Under the pieces are notes generated by a model. The model searched no databases, was not told where the DNA came from, and saw only the letters and a program-made list of their open reading frames with translations. From Stachybotrys elegans (lineage: Eukaryota; Ascomycota; Sordariomycetes; Hypocreales; Stachybotryaceae): a stretch of DNA of 64,000 nt. This document shows positions 34,944 through 50,128 of the stretch, one piece after another (the first letter of the stretch is position 1; the number at the start of each line of letters is the position of its first letter). The position numbers were made by a program, and so were the translations under genes. The stretch spans positions 2,108,001 through 2,172,000 of the forward strand of contig JAGPNK010000002.1 of NCBI GenBank assembly GCA_020746835.1, in the 5' to 3' direction.

Positions 34944-37803
34944 CTAAAACCGTGGGCGGTCCACCTCCTGAAGACGTCGTAGTACATTGATTGAGTCTGC
35001 AAAGAGCCTGTTTCGGTTTCCGAGGCAATCCTTCTTGAGCAATTCTAGTCCGAGTCCAACTAACGCACGCGTCTCGCTCTCGCACGCTTGTGCTTGAAGT
35101 TGGTTGGGCTGCGAATTTGCCACGTCCCGAATCCATGATATCGCGGTTAGGAGGGAACTATCGCCGTGGTCCACCTGTCTCTTGCCGTGCCCAAAGGCCC
35201 AGCAAATAAGAACCGAAGTGTAGAATGCCCAATAGTCGCTAAGATCTTTCCACTTGACATGCCTATACTTGATCTCTCTCTCCAGATTCTTGTCGTTCGT
35301 GTTTGTAGATTGGTCGATCTTGAGCATGGACCTCAAAGTTCGAGCAGCAAACACTGTGGCTGCTGCACAGCTACCGGAAGCTTGCCAGTCCTTCAGCTGC
35401 TCCTTGAGGCCCACGAAAGATTCTATGTGGGAAATCTTGTCATTCAGAACCCAGCTTTCGCCCGAGACCGCCAGTAGGGTGTACAATGGAGTGTAGTGCA
35501 GGGCCATGTAGGAGTTGGATGCGGGCAGGTCAGGGAACCTCGATATCAGAAGCAGCTCGTCTACTCGGATAGCAGACGCATTTGCGATGAAGTCGGTCTT
35601 TGTGCTGGGTTGTTGCTTTTTTACTTGCAGCAGTTGTGCTGCGAGCAAGATAGAAGTGTCGAAGCTTGGCATGCCCGTGCTATGCTGTGTCATGTTTGAC
35701 CCGGCCAGATACCAGTCACTGACTGTCGTCATGCTCCTTTGCGTGCTGATCAGTCCACTCCATGCTTCCGGCGTCTGGGCCCCCATAACTCTACCGAGCC
35801 GGCCGTCAGAGGGATGGGCAGTGTTTCTGGGCAGTTGTAATCCAACCCATTCATGGGAGCACAGCTCGGCTGTTCAAAGTAACACATGCTGTGAACGTCA
35901 AGGAGGAAGCAGGCCGCCAGTAGTCTCCTTTTGACTTCCATCTGAACCCAAACACGCCATTGCTGGCCCTGGTCTCCAGCAGCGGGTATAGGGATGAATG
36001 TGTTTTGTTCTTGAAGCACCTGTCCATACATTAGCAAAGATCCCTAGAGGCGAGCAAAGCAAACGACGGCTTCGGATGATACCTACCATATGATATAACA
36101 GCGTAAACTCGTGTGACGGTCGATAAGAGGCCTTCCCTTTACCTCGGAATCTCGCGTAGTACTCACACAGTAGGACAGTCTGCATTATGGTAAGGGGCCA
36201 AGTCCCACTCGACATGAACTTCGCTCGTGTTAGTCCGGGGTAAGACATAGACGCTTAATCTGATGCATTAAAATAAGTCTCGGGCACTCACTGCTTTGAC
36301 ATTCTGCCAGGCGTATGAGTGCAGCTCGTGTCCCTTCACACGGCTGTCCTCGTCCGAGAGGAACTGTGTTGCGACGGCAGCCATGGCGCAGCGAAGAACA
36401 TCTGCATGCTCCGGATGGATGTCCTGCAGCTCTTCGAGAGTGGGGTTGTGGATCGCGGGATACAAAGGACTGACTTTCTCCCAGTAGGTGTTGAGATAGG
36501 CGGGGATAGCAGTGATTGTTGCCAGAGACAGGCTCAATGACACCGTAGGGGGTGGCGTCGGTAAGCTCAGAGGCGGTCCCAGCAGAGGACCGCAGAGATG
36601 TGGCATGCCTAATCGATCCGTTGGAAGTGCCGAAGCCGTGGTGACTACAGTCTCAGATGATGTAAAGACCAGCGTTGGGGGTATGCTACGAACTGTGCTA
36701 TACGGAATTGGAGAATCGAACCAGCCAACTGGTGCGAAGTCTGGCTCCGAGGATGGCGGGAAGATCGGCAGATCATGAATAAACTCTACCTGTTCTCCGG
36801 GTTGCGAGACCGGGTAGGGCGATGGCCAGACACCAGGAGACGTAACCGATGGCCCGGGATGAGGCGGATACACCTGACTGGACGCTGAAGTCGGAGGTCC
36901 CATATTGTTATATGGCCAATGGGGAGGAGATGGGTTGCCTGTCGATGGCGGTGGGGTGCTTGATAAACGGCTCACCGGGGGGTATCGCCCTTCTTGCTCG
37001 CTACGGGTCCAGTTAGTTTGGTGCATTAAACCCGTTAGGAGTCTCCCTGGAGATAGACTGACTGCTTTTGCTGGTGGCGTTCGAGGAGATCTTTTCGGTG
37101 AAAGGTTCTGATACAGCCAGAGACAGGACAATGCAGATCCGGGGGGCTGTGGCTCAGCTTGTGTCGCCTATCGGGAAAAGTCAGAGATGAGTATCGAACA
37201 TGGTCGCGGTCATCATGAACAAACCTGAGATGCTCGGCTCTGGTAAAGACCTATGCTACGTGTCAGTTGTCTCGAGCAGGAGGCGTAGCCACTGCGGACA
37301 GGGAAGCTTCTTACCTTTGGGGGATGACACTGGTCACACTCGTGGACTGCAACACCTTTCTTCGCACGACTGATCTTGCCAGTGACGGGAGTCAACCTGA
37401 CAGAGCCGGAGCCGGCGCCACTTGATTGGAATGGTCGGACCATGCTGCCGTTGTTGCTGGGCCTCGACGGGGCCACAGGCCGGCCGTAGTGCACAGCGGG
37501 AGAGTCCATTGAGTCGGCACTCTTGTTGCTCTCGTCGCGGTTGGCGGCGTCTGGAGGGGGGTAGTGTGCCGGCGTGAATGGATGTGGTTCAGTGTCGAGG
37601 GACTGCGAAGGGTGCGGCGGTGAAGGGCGTCTCTGACTGTGACGAGAAGCCAGTGAAGGGATAGGTGGGTAGTTGGATGAAGGTGTCGATGATGGGGAAG
37701 GAGCATGAAAGGAGCTTGGGCCTGGCTGGTCCTTATCCTTTTTAACGTTGGGGGAGTCGACTTGGTCGTCATCCGGGTTGATGATTTCCTTGAGGCTAGC
37801 CAT
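34944..37803 (-). CDS. C2H2 zinc-finger regulator with fungal-specific domain, frame broken
   Basis: Exons 37803-37315, 37250-37225, 37167-37063, 37000-36292, 36218-36087 and 36019-34944. The N-terminal 130 residues are Pro/Ser-rich. Two C2H2 fingers follow: ECDQC...RAEHLRRHKLSH, then HCPVSGC...LLERHQQKH, whose last His is created by a splice junction. Residues from about 270 on match the fungal-specific transcription factor domain (TVLLCEYYARFRG, LLAACFLLDVHSMCYFEQPS). Within exon 6 the frame changes at a G5 run (35784-35780): as read the product stops at 35750 after 576 residues, but one more G would restore a protein of about 845. It is likely the local regulator of the cluster, or a decaying copy. 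Confidence 0.82.
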
Positions 37804-40800
37804 GTTGTATTGCTCAAAAATGGAAGCGTGTCTGAAAAAGAAAACCTCGGTCGAGGATGTTTGGGTCCAGCAGGCCAAACTTAGTAATTCACTGCCGAGC
37901 TAGCTGAAAGAAGCGTTGCAGATACGATAACTATAGATCAAGTTGCGAGGAGAGGCAAACCGAACCCGGGCAGGGAGGCAAAGGGGGGTTGGCGTAGAGA
38001 TTGTAGGGCTGAGGGGAGGCGAGGTGAGACGGGAAGTACGCCACCTCGAGGTACACAATAGATGCAGGTAAAGGGGGAATAGGGAGACGGGAGGGTCCTG
38101 GGGGTGAGAAACAAGTCGGTAAGTGGGTTCCTGGACATGGAGGAGAGATGTTAGCTACGTGTAGTCCTTCCTGCGGGCTCATGTACATACATGAAGGTGG
38201 GAGAGCAAGTGGATCTTGTGTGGTGTGGCGTGTGACGTTGTTCAGGATTCTATCTTGCAAGCGTTGAGGCAGGGCGAGGAGGTAGGGGGAAGAGGGAGTG
38301 AGTGTATGGATTGCAAGTAAAGGAGCGTACGAGGACGGGAGGTATACGCAAGGTACAGAAAAAAGGGCCAGATGGATTGTGGATTGTGGATTGCGGTCTG
38401 CCGACGGGACGATGGCGGGTGTGCGTGAGGCGGGTGCCGAGCCTCGATTCGTCGAGCACGTAGCATGGGCAGAAGGGCAATGAGGGTGAGATGTAGCGTT
38501 GTGACGATAATTGGAAGAGCTACCTTGTAGACATCGGAAAGCAAGCTCGTCCTCAGCCGCTATGATGGATCCCCGGGGTGAGAGCACGACCCCATCTGCA
38601 ATGGAACGTGGAGTGGAGGGCAGGACAAGCCCCGGTACAGCCCTCTCCTGTGGAACGGAGGATGAAGAGGAAGATGGGAGCTGTAGATGTGCCGAAGCGA
38701 ATAGGTCCTCCAATTTGAAAGGGACATGAACGAATGAGGGCTCAAGGGGAGAGACATGACCTAAGGCGGGGCTCAAGGAACATGGTGAGCATAGAGCCAA
38801 CTGTGCGAGCTGGGATAAGAGCGCCAACACTTGTGTCTCTACGTCGAGCCAGAACAAGTACAACTGGGCGCCGACCCAAGGTTGGGACCTTGCTGCTTGC
38901 ACCGTCTCCGCAGGGAGGTATGGGTTGACGCAGCAGAGATGCGGCCGCCGTGGTGCTGGGAGCGGCAGCGGGGACATGGTTGTCTCTCTGGGTCGAAACC
39001 ACTTCATCCGTGTATCAGTTTGCGTGCGGTGGTTGTTGGAGCCAGGGCCGAAGGACAGCCCAGCCGGCATCTCGGGCTGTCATCAAAGCTCACCCTTGCA
39101 CAGTTCCGTCCCATGCTATGACGGCAAGCCGCTACCCACGAGCCAGGACAGGGCAGGGCTGCCTCGGGGCAAGGGAGGTGTATGGCGATTGGTCCCAGGC
39201 ACTGAGTATGCCTCGTGAGCGGCGAGGAGGTTGCCACGCCGCATGCAGTGGAAGACGGTGTGGAGTGGCGCACGGCTGCATGCAGGCTGTTAGTTTTAGA
39301 CAGTCGGAAACGGGGGTGTGCGCGCATGGGTGGGGAGGGAGGGATGAGGGATGAGGAGGAGGGGAGGAGGGGAGGAGGGGGTGGGATGGACAGACTGAAA
39401 GAACGTGCATCTGCCAGGGGACCATCTTGTCATTGCCCTTGAGGCACAGGTCTGAGGTGACAAAGGTATCGACAAGACGATCCGTTTCCGAGGTGACTGT
39501 ATGGAGGCAGAGCATCAGACGAACAGCAGAGCCCACTATCGTTTCTCCTCTTTGGCAGGGACCGTTGGTTGGCGCAGGGAGATAAAATAGGAACATGGGG
39601 CAAAGTGTTTTGGTGTTGAGCATTTATCTTGAGGGTGCTAACTAGTACGACGTCCTCATACAGCAAGTGGCCTTGGATGTACCTGCCTTAGTTTTGGTAC
39701 GCACCTCTCTGGCAGGAGCGAATGGGAGGCGACCTTGCACCCACCTACATAAACAAACCTCGACGTTTGGGCGCCTGTCGGTATAAGCAACCGCGCGGCC
39801 AACATGTTGGCTGTGTGGCCAATGTCGACACGGGCGTCCCGTCTGGCTGACATGTACTCCGGCTGGACACAGAGCGGAGGGAGGATGTCCATGTGCCTTC
39901 TAAGCAAAGTGCAGTTTGGAGTGCACTCAGACTGCTTGGCACGGTATTGCAGCAGCAGCGTCACAGCCACATACCATTACATACCATTGACATTGACATG
40001 TATGTATCAAGATGGAGCGACTAGAAACGGCAACAGCCTTGAAGCGAGGTGCTAATTGCTATGTACAAAAGGTTGCGTTTTTGCACATGGTCCCCTGGCC
40101 TGCTCTGTCTGCCCTAGTAGCCGTGTCTTCAAGTTGTTTCACGATGTGCAAAAATTAAGGCTATGCGAAAGTCAAGCCCCACAAGCCCTACAAGGCGGGC
40201 ACAGCGCCCGTGTTACATACATACTAGTCAAGATGTTTCAAAACATACCCATCTGTCTCTTCCTCCCTTGCATACATGGTAAGTATGTAATCAGTATTCC
40301 CCATTGGAGGAGGTGCCGCGGACGAGATATCAGAGCAATAAGGCGATGAAGCGCGTCATGGTCGTACAAAACGGGACCCGTTTCCAGCCCTGGCCCACTG
40401 CCACTGCCACTGCACCATACCGATCCATCCAGGATGGATGTTCAGTCTATACCGTCTAGGTATAAATGGATACGCACACCCCCTCACCTCTCAGGTGCCA
40501 AAGGTGAGAGGTCAAAGGTCAGAGGGATCGATGCCAAGGACGAACTGTTGATGGAGGCTAATCATCGGGTGATTGTATGAAAATGAGTCTTCGCTCCGGG
40601 ATCCTCGTCGGCCGCCCATATGGCTCGTGAATAATATTCACCAGCACAGAGCCAACGCCAAGAAAGTTGGGGGCCAAGCGGAATAGAACGGCACGGGTGC
40701 CAATTCCCTTGCAGACCACGGAGTATTATACGTATGGAGGTGCGTAGACGATCGGTAGTATGGATGGACAGGACAGGTGCAGTGGATACGCGGGCGATGC

Positions 40801-43800
40801 GCGCATAGGTAGCATGGGGTTACACAGCGCAGGGGCGCCGGCTTGTGAGTCAAGTGGGAATGGGAATGGCTTTGCTGTGAATGGGGAGCAGCCCGTCGTC
40901 ACTGGCCAATAGCAGGGCACAATCTGCTAACGAGATGGCTCACCGGGAACCACTCCCAGTGTCCCAGTGAGCGAGATGCATTGGCAACGCGGACAAGGAT
41001 GGAAGATGACCTGGAGGGAATGGGAAGGGCGAGTTTGGGTGAGGCTGTGGCGATCCAACCTGTCTCTCAGTGGGCCCAGGACACGAGCGATCACCAACAG
41101 CTTAGCGCCCGAGGCGAGCAAAAGCTGGCGGGGGAGGCAACCCTGGAAGTCGGGGTGCTGATGAGCATCAGAGGCGGGCGCTGCGCTTTACCTGGTACAC
41201 CGTACAAGGGACTCGGGTACAGGCAGGGCGTGGCATGGCATCAGCATGGGATGGCAGTAGGTGGGCACTAACCCAAGTACCTAGAGGTAATTTACCTTAA
41301 GTTGCCGGCTTAGCTCCCGCCATTCCTCGTTGACGAACTGGGTAGATTGATTACCAAACTCGGCAAAGCGTGTGTATCAGTGTATCATGGGCCTAAGACT
41401 AATCTCTGATCTGTTCGCCCGAGACGCTGGCCCATCCGTTACAGCACCTGGCGGCACCGAGTACTGTATAGTACATATCTACATAGTCGCCGACGCTGCC
41501 GCTCGTTTGCCCCGAATCGCCGTGTACATACACATACATATGTAGCATTAGACCAGGGCTCACTACGCGACACCACCCCTGTTCCTCGTTGTCCCTCGCG
41601 TCTGTTTGTTGGTGGTGGTGGTGGTAGAGGTAGTAACGGAGGTGGGTTTGTGGCGGCTGACGGCTGGTGTTTTGAGTACCGGTGGCTTCGGGAGACCTAG
41701 GTGCCGGGCGGCTTAGGGTCGTATGGCACCTCGCGGTTGGTGCGAGCAAGTTGGCTGCGCTGCTGCCTGAGCACCCAACGGTCGACAGGACCTTCCGGAA
41801 TTTAGCTCCCGGTGACATGGACATACGGGAGAGGTACCATGGATACTTCGTCTTTGCATGGTTTCCTCATATTCCAAAGCCCTTCGGAATGACGAGTGTG
41901 CCAAGGCCCATAGCGCAGCCGTGAATGCAATACTATACACCGATACCTGTACAATCTGTTCGATTTAGCGTCTCTATAATGGGCATACGACCGACACTGA
42001 CGTGGCTTTATTCGTAGACGACGTCGCACAAAGCTAAGCCAAGGCTGTGGTGTCTCGGGCCCATATATCTCGGGCGCGTTGCGAGAGATCATGAGATGGT
42101 TTGCCGGCCAGTCCTAATCAGGCGGTTGACCCGACACAGGAAGCAGATCCAACCCGTCCATTCTTTAAACATAGAAAACGGATGATTTTAAGCTCAATTG
42201 GCCGGGGCCATTGCCTGATTAGGGTACATAGTGCGCCCCGGTCTATCTTCAACCCGCCAGCTGCTGCCCGCTGAGGCTTGGTATCGACTCCGATTGGGTC
42301 CCATTGCCCTCGCTGGCTACATCGGCGTCGGGTATGCAGCAACGATGGAGGCGCAGGCCTGAGGTCTAGGATCTGAATAGGGGGTTGTGGCAATGGAAGC
42401 CATCAAGGTGCAGATATCGTGGGTTGATGCGAGATGGATCAAGCTATCGAGGAGAATAGGTTAGTGGCCAGTCGGTCATAAGCCGCCCATACGCCATCGG
42501 CCGAGACCAAACAACACACCCGGCTCATCAGCCCGTAATTGGCCAAGCCTCTGAGCAGGCGCCATGCGAACCAGGGTCGCCCCAGGCCAGGGAGGCTGAG
42601 AAGCCCTACAGTGCTACCGTACCGCGCTACCGTACCGCCGTCCTGCCGTATCCGCAGGTGCAAACAAGATCCCCCCTCCTTGAGTTTGAGATCGCTGGCA
42701 CAATCAGACGGCCCCGCGAATCACATCCCACGCCGTAGAGCCCTTACATGTTGGGTGGCTGTAGTTGCGTCTAATCCTCCAAGACCACTGGCCAGGTTGT
42801 AAATTAACTCACCTCTTTGCAACCATCTTCACCCACTCTCGTGGCTTGTTGCGCCCCGTCCGAGCACCAACCACCCACCACCCACCACCCTCAACCACAC
42901 CGCCCGTCGGTTCTTGGCTGTCCACCGATAGAGCCCTGCAGGGCTAGGTTAGCTAGGACTTTGTCGCGTGCTGCTCGCGTCGGGCCCGATTGTTGTGGTG
43001 CGTGGCCACTGGGATCTTCCTTGTATTACTAGGAATGCTAGTCTATACGACACCCACCATCTATTCATCCCGCTTATCACAATGTTCAAATGACTCTTGA
43101 CTCTTGGAGGTACGTCACAGGTAAACGCATGGCAGACGGCTGGGTGGCCTGGTTCGTGGACATGCTCATTGCACAATAATTATGTAATTTAGGCCAGAAC
43201 CTATCAGTCCATGGAAAGAAGGTAGGGTGTTGTTTCACTTGCTCTTAGTAGTAACGATTGCTGCACTTTCTCTCTTTACCTACATATGTAAGTACTTACC
43301 CAGGCACCTTCCTTCTAATACAAGCTTCCCCACATATCCCCATCCCTCTTCCGGAAGTAAAGGAAGGATCAAGATATGCAGTCGATGAATTCCGGGACTT
43401 GTGTATCCCAACTCGAGAAATTCATTTGCCGGACTAATTTACAGGAGTGAGGTTGAATCTCCACAACCCAAGGGAGCTAAACCGCCGACAGCTATCCGTA
43501 TCTACTAGGGACCTACATTACCTAACGGGGTTGCGGAGTACGGAATACGGATCACACTGGCTTCTAAATTTGGCGTGCCTGCAAGACTAAGGTAGGGCAG
43601 GCACCAGCCCCACTAACTACGACCTGCCCAGCGTAAAGTGCACTTATGTCGTTTGCACTAACTCGACCTCACCACCTCCACGTCCTCTCCATCACATCTC
43701 ATCCCTTCCCATCACATCAGATTGGGTAATTCGTCTACCGCTTGCCCAGGCCGCGAATAGCTAGCAGCTTACAGGGATCGCACAGCCTCAAGTCCGTCCC

Positions 43801-46800
43801 CTCCCGGCCGCTACCAAAGCCGATCCCCGACAGTGCCGCATTCTTCACGACCGAGCGCAGCAAGCTATTCAAGCGTGCAGTGGCAAGGCAAGCCATGTCT
43901 TCCCCGCACCGCTTGCTCTGTTTCATCTTCCTACCAGGTAACTTTGCCATGCGGGCGCGGATCAGACTCAACTTGGCCAACTGTGCGAATTGGCACTCCA
44001 TCTCTGCCAACTGCACTGGAAGCGGGTCACGTCACGCTCCCAAATAGGCAACAAGATCCGGTACTTCTTGTGTAACCAACTCCCTCACGGCGACGTGGGA
44101 TCTGCGGAATGGGCCGGGTCTTTGTCACTCCCACTAGACGCACCCGAGTTGGCCATGCTGCAGCTGCAGGCACCCACAACAGTCTCCTGTGCGATGTGCT
44201 AGAGGCGACACCATGCGGTACATGGAGCATCTAAGTGAAGCCGTCATTACGCAACCGTGGAAGTTCTACCCCTTCCCTTCTCAGGTGAGTCGTTACAACA
44301 TGGCGTCATGTGTCATCGCAAGAAGAGCAGGTCGCATGACGTTCGAAGGTCTACATTCTACTGGGTTCTACTGCAAGTCGACGTATTCAGAGCCGCTGCG
44401 GGGTCGAATGAGCTCGGGGCTATGCATTCAAACGCCCGCAGGCGGCGGATGACACAACAATCATCAAGACATGGGCAGCTAATTACTCCTGGCAATGTGG
44501 CCAACTATTCCAGTTGGCTGTGGACACGAGGCTCACTGATGGCCAACCTCATTTGCAACACAGAGCGCCCAACAAAAACCAAGTTGTACGAAGCCCACCA
44601 TCACTTGGACTGTCCAACGGAGCGCTTGTTGCGCCAATCCGAGTCGCAGAACTATGAGCCCGCTTCTCCTGTCTCGGGCCAACTGACTCAGATACCAGGT
44701 CAACCAGCCAAAGGGCAGCATCTCTTCATGTCAGCCAGCCTGCCCCAACAGCCAACTGCATGGCCAGACGCCACGTCAGATACGTCGGCAGTTCGATTGA
44801 GTGCAGACGAGTTCTATACTTGCCCATCTGCTCAACCGATTTAAGGAGAATGAAAAGGTCATCACATACAGGCCGGCTGCTGTCAGCAAAACCTCGCGCA
44901 ACCTGCATCATGTACTCACGTCTGCAGCACATTGGTTATTTATAGTCACGACCCACCACCATCACGACCCTCTCCTCCCTCCCCATTCAACAACTATCCT
45001 GCTGTACAGCCAAAACGTCCCGATACCATGACTTTGATATGTTCTTGGGGCAAACTCTCATGACGCTATACTACCGTCTCGAGCAGGTTTTCTGCTGCCT
45101 AGCGTGCTAATAATATGATGGGCTCTGCATGCACTGGTGTGCATCGCATGTTGCTGATGATCGGCAGGACCTGCTGCAAGTAAAGCCGGCTATTCTATTC
45201 GCGTTCTGCAAATGTCAACGCTGCGGGCGTCGGTCTGCAAGTTGTGCACACGGGCATGTAGCCCTGAGGAGTATAACATCCTCGTTCACGTCACAGGTTG
45301 CTTCCATGTCATCTCAAAGCTGCCAACTGTATCTTCGGCTCCACGCTTGCTTACCGCGTTGAACTCGGGTCGTTCTCGGCAGCATATTGTCACCCTGCCC
45401 ACTAACATACTACCTGGACGGTGAATTCATGTGGGCTGACTGAAACTATGTGTGGCATTCGTCTAGGGCTCATCTGTTCGACCTGCAGAGCCCGAGACGA
45501 CCGAGGTATTCCTTGGTACTGGATGATAGGGAAGCGCCTTGGTTCAAACATTCACACACACACACACGCACCCATGCCTGTTGATCCGTGCATGGGGAAT
45601 CTCTCTGTGATCAAGGAGCATAGCCGGCTACATCTCGCAATATCCTCGGGAGCCATGTGCTCTGCGCCATGTATTGCGTGCAAACCCCCGTCGTCGGGCC
45701 CTGCAGTAGCCCCTGGCCCTACGAGACGATGTAACATGAAGTTTCTTGGGTTCGCTAAACCTCTGCTCCGCACCTCGAAACATGAGGTGCATGGCTGCTC
45801 TCATTGTAGCTTGTTCGCGCACAATCAGGGTTGCAACCGAGGAGATGGGATGGTTCACGATCCCAACTCCGTAACTCGTGGGTCGAAACCGAGATCCAAT
45901 GCTTCGCCCACGTTACATGCCCCCAGTCCGCCGGCAGTTGCAGATGCTGGTCAGCCTTGCTCCTTTCCATTCTTCTCAGGGTCAGTTTTCCACATGCACG
46001 GCTTCCTCCCCAGAGGTTGGTCAGCAGGAGTCGCAGCATCAAATATAGGCTGTCGTGGAGGCAGGTCGGCTGCAGATGTACCAGGGAAACGATGAACCAA
46101 CGCCCGCAGAAACCATTAACTCGAGTCTGCTCGTCATCACCCACTCCTATTCTTTCCTCTCGGCATTCGGTTTCATGTCAGCGTCGCTCTCGCGATTCTA
46201 TTTATCACCTCTGGCAGGCTTCTATTTTGTCCATCACAGCTTTTGAAGCATGAACACACCACTGTCTTTTCTCGCCTTCATTCTCCAGCTCATCCCCGCC
46301 CCCCATGTCTTTCCCTTTTCTCTGCCTCGCCGATTCGCCTTGAACCTCTACGGGAATGGGACAGCATGGCGGCGCAGCGGGCCTGAGCAAGCGGGGAGTA
46401 CGCGAGAAGGATTTCTGCTGCTGCATGTTGACTGTCATTTGTCCAAATGCTCCATGAAACATCTCATGTGCTCTCCAGCGTCCACAGCACGTAGCCAGCC
46501 AAACGCTATGTATAATGACATGCATCACATCCATACCAGGGACAGAGAGTTTCGGCAAAAATCGGTTTATTGGAGCTTTATTACCCCGTCCAGTTACTAT
46601 GTACGCCGTCGGTTTGTAAGGGCGCATGGCACACATCCATACCGTAATGATTTCTTCCACAAAGCATTGAACAAGCAAAAAAGTCTGCTGGGAGACAGGA
46701 TCCGTTCCAGGGCAGACGCATGGGGAGGTCATCATCCACCCCCCTTTTATCCTGACCCTCCTCCCTTTTCCCCTCCCCTTTTCTATACTGGAGGTAGACT

Positions 46801-46808
46801 GCTCATAA
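37804..46808. other. Nine-kilobase gene-poor region
   Basis: No open frame here has a domain, signal sequence or exon-like codon use. The longest is a 379-codon ATG frame on the minus strand (39070-37931), Pro/Ser/Leu-rich and directly upstream of the regulator, most likely its promoter or leader. Local features: GGGAGGAGGGG purine-rich stretches near 39,340-39,390, small direct repeats (TGTATCA near 41,370) and CCACCCACC near 42,870. I see no transposon ORF, terminal repeat or obvious RIP-type AT collapse. It forms the boundary between the metabolic cluster and housekeeping genes. Confidence 0.5.
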
Positions 46809-48432
<1,624 letters not shown>

Positions 48433-50128
48433 GGTGTCGGATAGCGAGAGAGGTTCTAGACGCGGCGGCGCGTAGGATGGGCCCAATTGTGTCGGGAGGA
48501 AAGAATACTGCGCGCTGCCAAGTCAGGCGACGTGGTCGTTCGCGAAGGCACGTCGGCAGCGTCGCGTCTGGCCGGCTTTAGCTCCCTGCCGGTCTGTATG
48601 TGCAATTCCGTATATGCCTCGAATCCGAGAACCTCCTTGAAGAAAAAGGTTGTGTCGTGGAGGTGCCACGAAATCCTGCGATGGAATAGGGGACTTTGGT
48701 CGCAAAGGAACGTGGGTGGTTTGGAAGCTCGCAATGCTCCGGGGGTGGGAAGAGAGAGAGGGGGGGGAGGCCGGTTTCGTCTGGGGGTGGTAGTTGGTGT
48801 GGGAGCGAACTTGCGACCTATGTCCGGTCGAGCGGGCCAGTCTAGAACTCCGAGCGAGAGAAAGAGACAGGGAGACGGCGCGCGAGAGAGGCAAATGATA
48901 TACACCTTGTTCAAATGATAATGACAATTAATAGGGGAAAACGGTATTAAGGAGAGCTTGTGGGAAAAGTGGCTCTCTGCCGTCAGCTTAGGTGGAAAGT
49001 TAGCAGGTCGAGCTCCAAAAGGCGGTTCTTGGAGCGAGCTTTTTGGGGGATAGGGAGAGGGAGATGAAAATCACAAGCTCCACCGCCCCTGCCATGAACT
49101 CCGTAATAACTGGGTATGGTATGGAGGTGAGGGATGGCCCTTTTGGATGAAGCTCCTCTGGGCACACGTTGGAAGAGGCGAGCCCAAGTGGGAAGCGGGA
49201 GCAGCGCTAGCCGGGCAAGTGTAATTTTGCTTTTTTAGCTGGACAGCAAGTGGGCAGATGAAATAGCGTGTGCGTCTTGGTAGCGAGAAGTGTGAGACAG
49301 CTTTCTTTTTACTCCTTGCCCCGAAGTCACGATGCTGGGCTAGCCATCCTGATGGAGCTATCTACCTACTCAACTAACTACTACCTAGGTAATTTATATT
49401 CGTAGTGTATATGGTGGAATTGGCACATGTGAAAGAAGGCCGAAACCCTGATACGGCCATCTCCCCCTTTCTCTCTCCGTCCTTTCCTCTGTCTTGATGC
49501 CTTTTTGTTCGGCTTTTTTTCTTTTTTTTTTTTTTTGCGTCATCTATCAGCCCTCTCCACACCTCCCCAACATTTTGCTCCCTCCCTGTCAAGGTACTCC
49601 GTACATGTCTGACAATCCGGATCGGACTTTGCCCGATTCGGCACAGTTTTGTGCTAGGAGAGAGAGGGCAAAAAGCAAGGCCTTGTGTGTTCATGTTCAC
49701 GCGCGCCGTAAGATACGCAACGCAACGTTGGGAGATAAAGCCCCGGAAACTTGATTTGCGCCGAATCTCCTCTGCGTCGTCTGATTCGTCTACCCGAGCA
49801 AGCTGGCTACCAGTAGATCGGTCACGGAGCACGGTGACGACGACGATGATGATCATGTTGGTCAAAGACGCGTTATCTGGGTCGTGGCTGAGGATGTGGC
49901 GTCATAGCCATAATGACGACACTGCCAGTTGTGCAACCATCGCCTCACCTCCAACAACTGCCTTTGCCACGTCCTTGGCCACCCATCAATGCCAATGCCC
50001 GCCCGCCTCGCTTTGGTTCAAATGCCCGTGTTATTTTGGTTACTGTATTATATGATGTGTACATGTTATTGTAGGCGCTCCCGTTACCCTCACTTCTTTG
50101 ATGCACCCCGTCCACAGTATCCAGCCCT
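48433..50128. other. Intergenic region upstream of PCT1
   Basis: 1.7 kb containing the PCT1 promoter and the 3' end of the Hrp1-type gene. T-rich tracts lie at 49,512-49,537 and GAGAGAG-rich sequence at 48,749-48,770 and 48,850-48,890. No supported gene. Confidence 0.4.

Noticed and set aside
37931..39070. 379-codon ATG frame on the minus strand
   Set aside because: Pro/Ser/Leu-rich throughout, no domain, no codon bias, and it covers the expected promoter and leader of the regulator gene. Most likely chance.
43735..44001. Short minus-strand frame with a helical, basic product (MECQFAQLAKLSLIRARMAK...)
   Set aside because: It looks more protein-like than its surroundings and could be a gene remnant, but at 88 codons without a domain or supported splice partner I cannot call it.
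44257..46095. Plus-strand frames of 195 and 224 codons
   Set aside because: Mixed composition, no domain or conserved motif and no splice support; treated as chance frames in the gene-poor region.
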